DNA from: Lacticaseibacillus jixianensis
GTDB lineage: Bacteria; Bacillota; Bacilli; Lactobacillales; Lactobacillaceae
Assembly (NCBI RefSeq): GCF_003946485.1
Contig: NZ_RHOJ01000001.1
Coordinates: 124,001 to 188,000 of the forward strand
DNA length: 64,000 bases
Direction: 5' to 3'
Position 1 is the stretch's first letter. Every line of letters starts with the position of its first letter. The notes under the pieces were generated by a model. It ran no database searches. It was not told the DNA's origin and saw only the letters and a program-made list of their open reading frames with translations. This document shows positions 60,970 through 64,000 of the stretch, piece by piece. A program made the position numbers and the translations under genes.

Positions 60970-61308
60970 GTGACGGATTATAAAGCGGCACACGAGGCCG
61001 CATTACGGGAGTTTCAGGCAGATATTGGGCATTTAAATGCCTTGGCCAACGCGAATCGGCAGAAATTATTGATGATTTTGGGGCAGTCCGAGGAAGCGCA
61101 CGGCATCAAGGTCAATGATTTAGCAAAAGCGATCGGCTTGTCGCAGCCAGCCACGTCGCACCATCTCAAGACCTTGCATGACATTGGCATCGTGGGGTCT
61201 CACCAGGTGGGCAACGTTGTGTACTATTACTTGACGCTGGACGACACGATCGCTCGGCTTGAGCGCATCACGCAGGCGCTCAAGGCGCGGTCCTGCGAGA
61301 AGGCCTAG
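60970..61308 (+). CDS. ArsR-family winged-helix regulator
   Basis: This 112-residue regulator has a winged helix with GIKVNDLAKAIGLSQPATSHHLKTL, the ArsR recognition helix, followed by a beta wing (GSHQVGNVVYYYLT). The metal-binding ELCVCDL motif is missing, so it probably senses something other than metal through that site. GTG at 60970 (or 60967) follows GGAGG. It is divergent from apbE; a TTGACA at 60905 stands in an AT-rich promoter region. Confidence 0.85.
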   Translation: MTDYKAAHEAALREFQADIGHLNALANANRQKLLMILGQSEEAHGIKVNDLAKAIGLSQPATSHHLKTLHDIGIVGSHQVGNVVYYYLTLDDTIARLERITQALKARSCEKA

Positions 61309-61325
61309 CGCGCTTGGGGTGGTCA

Positions 61326-61354
61326 TTGACAGCCGGCAGTGGACGTGCGACACT
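61326..61354 (+). promoter_or_regulatory. Promoter of the T-box-tyrS unit
   Basis: TTGACA, 17 bases, GACACT, just upstream of the T-box stem I. Confidence 0.65.
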
Positions 61355-61368
61355 AGCGTTAATATGAC

Positions 61369-61577
61369 GACCGGAAGTTCAGTAGGTTGGCAGCGAACGT
61401 CTCAGAAAGTCGGCGGCTGATGGAAGCCGACCGTTGCTGCCAAGCGAATTACACCTTCGCGAAACGGTCTGCGGGTGATGACGTTATCCATTGTTGAGTG
61501 ATGGCCTTGGCCATAACGTGGGTGGTACCGCGGATTATTCCGTCCCTGTTTGCAGATGCAAGCAGGGCTTTTTTTCG
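61369..61577 (+). promoter_or_regulatory. Tyrosine T-box riboswitch
   Basis: Stem I closes with GACCG (61369) and CGGTC (61465). Its specifier loop has AGTAGG on the left and GCGAATTACACC on the right, with the Tyr specifier TAC at 61450-61452. Stem ACGTTAT/ATAACGT follows. The T-box GGTGGTACCGCGG is at 61521-61533. The terminator CCCTGTTTGC/GCAAGCAGGG plus T run ends at 61577. Uncharged tRNA-Tyr would stabilise the antiterminator and allow tyrS transcription. Confidence 0.95.
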
Positions 61578-61602
61578 GTCCGAAAATACGAGGAGGATAG
61601 CC

Positions 61603-62865
61603 ATGGAAGCAAATATTTTAGACGAACTCGCCTGGCGCGGGGCACTGAACCAGATGACGGACGAGGAGGGGCTGCGCAAGCTCACGACCGACAAGCACGT
61701 CGGCATCTACGTAGGCACGGATCCGACGGGCGACTCGCTGCACGTGGGGCACCTGATCCCATTCATGATGCTCAAGCGGTTCCAGCTGATGGGCCACAAG
61801 CCGGTGATCGTGATTGGCGGTGGGACCGGTTCGATCGGCGATCCCTCAGGCCGCAATTCCGAGCGCGTCCTGCAAACGATGGCGACGATCGATGAGAACA
61901 AGAAGAAGCTGACCGCCCAGATGGAGCGGCTGTTTGGCACGGACAACTTCCGCATCGTTGACAACTATTCCTGGCTCAGCAAACTGAGCCTGCTGGACTT
62001 TTTGCGCGACTACGGCAAGCTGTTCCCGGTCAACCAGATGCTGAATAAAGAGGTCGTCGCCAGCCGCCTCGAAAACGGGATCTCGTACACTGAATTTACT
62101 TACCAGATCCTGCAATCGATCGATTTTCTCAAGCTATACCAAACCGAGGACGTCCAGGTGCAGCTCGGCGGGGCGGACCAGTGGGGGAACATCACCGCGG
62201 GCATCGACCTGATCCACAAGGTCGAGGGGCCAGCGGCCAAGGTCTTTGGGCTGACCAACCCGCTGATGCTGAAGTCAGATGGGACCAAGTTCGGCAAGTC
62301 CGCCGGGGGGGCGGTATGGCTCGATCCGGAGAAGACCTCGCCGTACGAGTTCTATCAGTTCTGGTTTAATCAGGACGATAAGGACGTCGAGAAGTTCCTG
62401 AAGTTCTTCACCTTCCTAAGCAAAGAAGAGATCCAGGAGCTAGTTGAGGCCACGCACGCGCACCCGGAAAAGCGTGAGGCCCAGCGCCGCTTAGCCCAGG
62501 AAGTCACCAAGTTTGTGCACGGGCAAAAGGCCGTCGCGCAGGCGGAGGCCATCTCCGCGGCACTGTTTTCCGGGGACGTGCAGGATTTGACCGTCGAGGA
62601 GATCGAGCAGGGCTTCAAGCAGTTCCCGAGCAAGACGGCACCGGCGGCCGCAGAGAACATTGTCACCTGGCTGGTAGACACCACTGGCATTGAGCCGTCA
62701 CGGCGCCAGGCCCGCGAGGACGTTCAAAACGGGGCGATCACCATTAACGGGGTCAAGCAGCGCGATCTGGCCTTCGTGGTCGATCCGCGCGCGCACTTTG
62801 ACGGGGCGTTCACCATCGTTCGCCGCGGCAAGAAGAAGTACTTCCTGGTGCGGATCGCGCGTTAG
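61603..62865 (+). CDS. tyrS: Tyrosyl-tRNA synthetase
   Basis: This 420-residue class I synthetase has the HIGH motif as HVGH (residues 47-50), GGADQWGNITAGIDL for tyrosine binding, the KMSKS loop as KFGKS (229-233) and a C-terminal S4 RNA-binding domain (SRRQAREDVQNGAITINGVK). It charges tRNA-Tyr. ATG follows AGGAGGATAGCC. It is the only gene behind the tyrosine T-box. Confidence 0.97.
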   Translation: MEANILDELAWRGALNQMTDEEGLRKLTTDKHVGIYVGTDPTGDSLHVGHLIPFMMLKRFQLMGHKPVIVIGGGTGSIGDPSGRNSERVLQTMATIDENKKKLTAQMERLFGTDNFRIVDNYSWLSKLSLLDFLRDYGKLFPVNQMLNKEVVASRLENGISYTEFTYQILQSIDFLKLYQTEDVQVQLGGADQWGNITAGIDLIHKVEGPAAKVFGLTNPLMLKSDGTKFGKSAGGAVWLDPEKTSPYEFYQFWFNQDDKDVEKFLKFFTFLSKEEIQELVEATHAHPEKREAQRRLAQEVTKFVHGQKAVAQAEAISAALFSGDVQDLTVEEIEQGFKQFPSKTAPAAAENIVTWLVDTTGIEPSRRQAREDVQNGAITINGVKQRDLAFVVDPRAHFDGAFTIVRRGKKKYFLVRIAR

Positions 62866-62909
62866 GCCGTTGCCAAGGATCAGGCGCGCCGGGCGTGCTT
62901 TTAAGATGC

Positions 62910-62915
62910 TATACT
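62910..62915 (+). promoter_or_regulatory. Candidate -10 of the 117-aa unknown gene
   Basis: TATACT 21 bases before the ribosome binding site region; a matching -35 is not clear. Confidence 0.35.
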
Positions 62916-62936
62916 GAAGAAAAAGGGGGAATCGGT

Positions 62937-63290
62937 ATGGCATATTCCGTGATTGGCGCCACGTATCAGCATCAATCCCTAGCCGTGTTTTATTCCGGGC
63001 TGGACGGCCAGCAGCTGCTCAGCTTTACTGCTGCCTGCCGCGAGGCGCTGCGGCTACTTAACGCGGAGCTTGCCGCCTGTCCACTGCCCGACATTCGTGA
63101 ACTGGCAGAGCAGGTGCTGGCGTTGGCTTTGAAGCAGCCCCTGGATCTGCACCAGCTCGCCGAGGCGACCGGCGATACCTTGTCTTTGAGCTGGTTTGCC
63201 GATGATCATTTCGTCATCGCGGTGATGGACCGCACCGAGGCGTTTCAGCTGCATCTGGAAGTCGTGCCGGTCCATGCCGAGAAAAAGTAG
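62937..63290 (+). CDS. Hypothetical protein, 117 aa
   Basis: Begins MAYSVIGATYQHQSLAVFYS and contains leucine-rich helical stretches (REALRLLNAELAACPLPDI). No membrane segment or signal peptide is present and no family is recognised. ATG at 62937 follows AAGGGGGA; a longer in-frame extension upstream would run through the candidate promoter. It lies alone after tyrS. Confidence 0.65.
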   Translation: MAYSVIGATYQHQSLAVFYSGLDGQQLLSFTAACREALRLLNAELAACPLPDIRELAEQVLALALKQPLDLHQLAEATGDTLSLSWFADDHFVIAVMDRTEAFQLHLEVVPVHAEKK

Positions 63291-63337
63291 TCAATGAGAG
63301 TGAGCCCAGATTTCTCTAGGCGCGTTCTATAAAGCGC

Positions 63338-63411
63338 CGCCACGTAGACAAGCGCCTCTGCACCGCGATTCTAAAAACGAATCGCATTGCAGAGGCGCTT
63401 GTGCTTTGGGC
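63338..63411. repeat. Two-tier hairpin repeat, 74 bp, copy B
   Basis: Outer stem CAAGCGCCTCTGC/GCAGAGGCGCTTG, inner stem CGATTC/GAATCG, same flanks and length as the copy at 59743-59816. The differing base pairs in the outer stem are compensated on both sides. Confidence 0.85.
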
Positions 63412-63475
63412 CAATACCGCTTGATGGCGCAGCCTCTTTTGCTTGACGTGAAGTGACTCGCTTTGTTAACCACAC

Positions 63476-63492
63476 TGTAACGCCTCTGTAAC
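63476..63492 (+). promoter_or_regulatory. WalR (YycF) binding site
   Basis: TGTAAC-GCCTC-TGTAAC is a perfect match to the direct-repeat consensus TGTWAH-N5-TGTWAH of the essential WalR response regulator, upstream of a wall-hydrolase-like gene. Confidence 0.85.
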
Positions 63493-63539
63493 GTACGACT
63501 GATATGGTGGGTGCAGATCAAAAAGAGGAGTGTGTCCAC

Positions 63540-64000
63540 ATGAGGTTAGGGAAAGTTGCTGCAGTCTTGGGGGTTGCAGCGCTGATCGGGGTCTTCGGCA
63601 TGGCCGGCGAACCAGTTAATGCCGCCCCGGCTGGCAGTGCCAGTCAGGCGACCGGTAGCCTGATCCAACAGTTGCAGGCCGCGCAAAACAAGGTGCTGAA
63701 GGCAGCCAACAACGCGTCGAACTTGGTTTCGCAAATCGACGACACGCAGGCCGCGATCGACCAGGCGCAAAGCAAGATCAGCGCCTACCAAAGTCAGATC
63801 ACGAAGGCCAACGCCGAGGTCAAGAGCCGCAAAACGGTCCTGAAGCACCAGCTGGTCTCCTTGCAAAAGCAGATCGGTGATTCGGCGACCGGCAACGTCT
63901 ACTTTGACTTTATGCTGAACGCCAAGGACCTCTCGGATCTGATCTCCCGGGGGTTCACCGTTAACAAACTGAATCAGGCCTCCCAAGAAGCGCTGCAGGC
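63540..64000 (+). CDS. Secreted coiled-coil peptidoglycan hydrolase-like protein (3' end outside window)
   Basis: The frame stays open to the window end (153 codons). It has a signal peptide with likely cleavage after VNA (AGEPVNAAPAG) and then a long coiled coil (LIQQLQAAQNKVLKAANN; TQAAIDQAQSKISAYQSQI), ending in YFDFMLNAKDLSDLISRGFT, which matches the region before the catalytic domain of PcsB/CwlO-type proteins. The catalytic NlpC/P60 or CHAP domain would lie beyond base 64000. ATG follows AGAGGAG. The WalR box fits a cell-wall hydrolase. Confidence 0.85.
   Translation, partial: MRLGKVAAVLGVAALIGVFGMAGEPVNAAPAGSASQATGSLIQQLQAAQNKVLKAANNASNLVSQIDDTQAAIDQAQSKISAYQSQITKANAEVKSRKTVLKHQLVSLQKQIGDSATGNVYFDFMLNAKDLSDLISRGFTVNKLNQASQEALQ

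Overview
The window is one stretch of a Lactobacillaceae chromosome with unusually high GC. Support comes from strong AGGAGG-type ribosome binding sites, ATG/GTG/TTG starts, class A sortase, ClpL, pyruvate oxidase, cydABDC, a GlgC/GlgD pair, T-box control of tyrS, a CIRCE operator, cre-like boxes and a WalR box. A high-GC Lacticaseibacillus-like species is plausible, but the species cannot be fixed from sequence alone. No rRNA, tRNA, prophage, transposase or CRISPR array was seen.

Layout. 1-5.1 kb: 3' end of dapF, a phosphatase, an XRE regulator, a Usp protein, a palindromic repeat block, DNA glycosylase tag and an EamA exporter. 5.1-11.5 kb: three small unknown proteins, an Eis-like acetyltransferase, an amino acid permease, adenosine deaminase and pyrimidine-nucleoside phosphorylase. 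11.6-19.8 kb: respiration module cydABDC, a polyprenyl diphosphate synthase and menA. 19.8-28.9 kb: phosphoesterase, a large unrecognised structured RNA, Usp, sfsA, an MFS exporter, sortase, an AI-2E-family protein, gpmA, flavodoxin and DUF805. 28.9-32.5 kb: efp preceded by a Pro-Pro-Pro leader peptide, an array of long covarying palindromes, a NodB deacetylase and a histidine phosphatase. 32.5-37.0 kb: an aromatic amino acid ABC importer with two binding proteins, each behind its own leader-peptide attenuator (one Tyr-rich, one Phe-rich). 37.0-45.0 kb: clpL under CIRCE, a DUF915 hydrolase, a NiaP-like transporter, pyruvate oxidase and YitT. 45.0-59.7 kb: glycogen metabolism (glgC-glgD, then glgB-glgA-glgP-GH13) split by a GntR / 6-phospho-beta-glucosidase / PTS EIIC insert and by a structured non-coding stretch. 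59.7-64 kb: apbE, an ArsR-type regulator, T-box-tyrS, an unknown protein, and a WalR-boxed secreted coiled-coil wall hydrolase running off the end.

Working together. The cyd genes, the prenyl synthase and menA form a quinol-oxidase branch that probably depends on supplied haem and quinone precursor. Pyruvate oxidase adds an aerobic route to acetyl phosphate. cre-like boxes lie at pox, at both glycogen promoters, at the beta-glucoside gene and at the orphan RNA promoter, suggesting shared catabolite control.

Most interesting signals: (1) the twin Tyr/Phe ribosome-mediated attenuators with a complete relay of alternative pairings; (2) a PPPW leader peptide whose stop codon lies in the efp ribosome binding site; (3) a family of about 125-bp nested palindromes whose helices change by compensatory substitution while bulges and an internal loop stay fixed; (4) a roughly 430-nt structured RNA with its own promoter and terminator, upstream of a usp gene.
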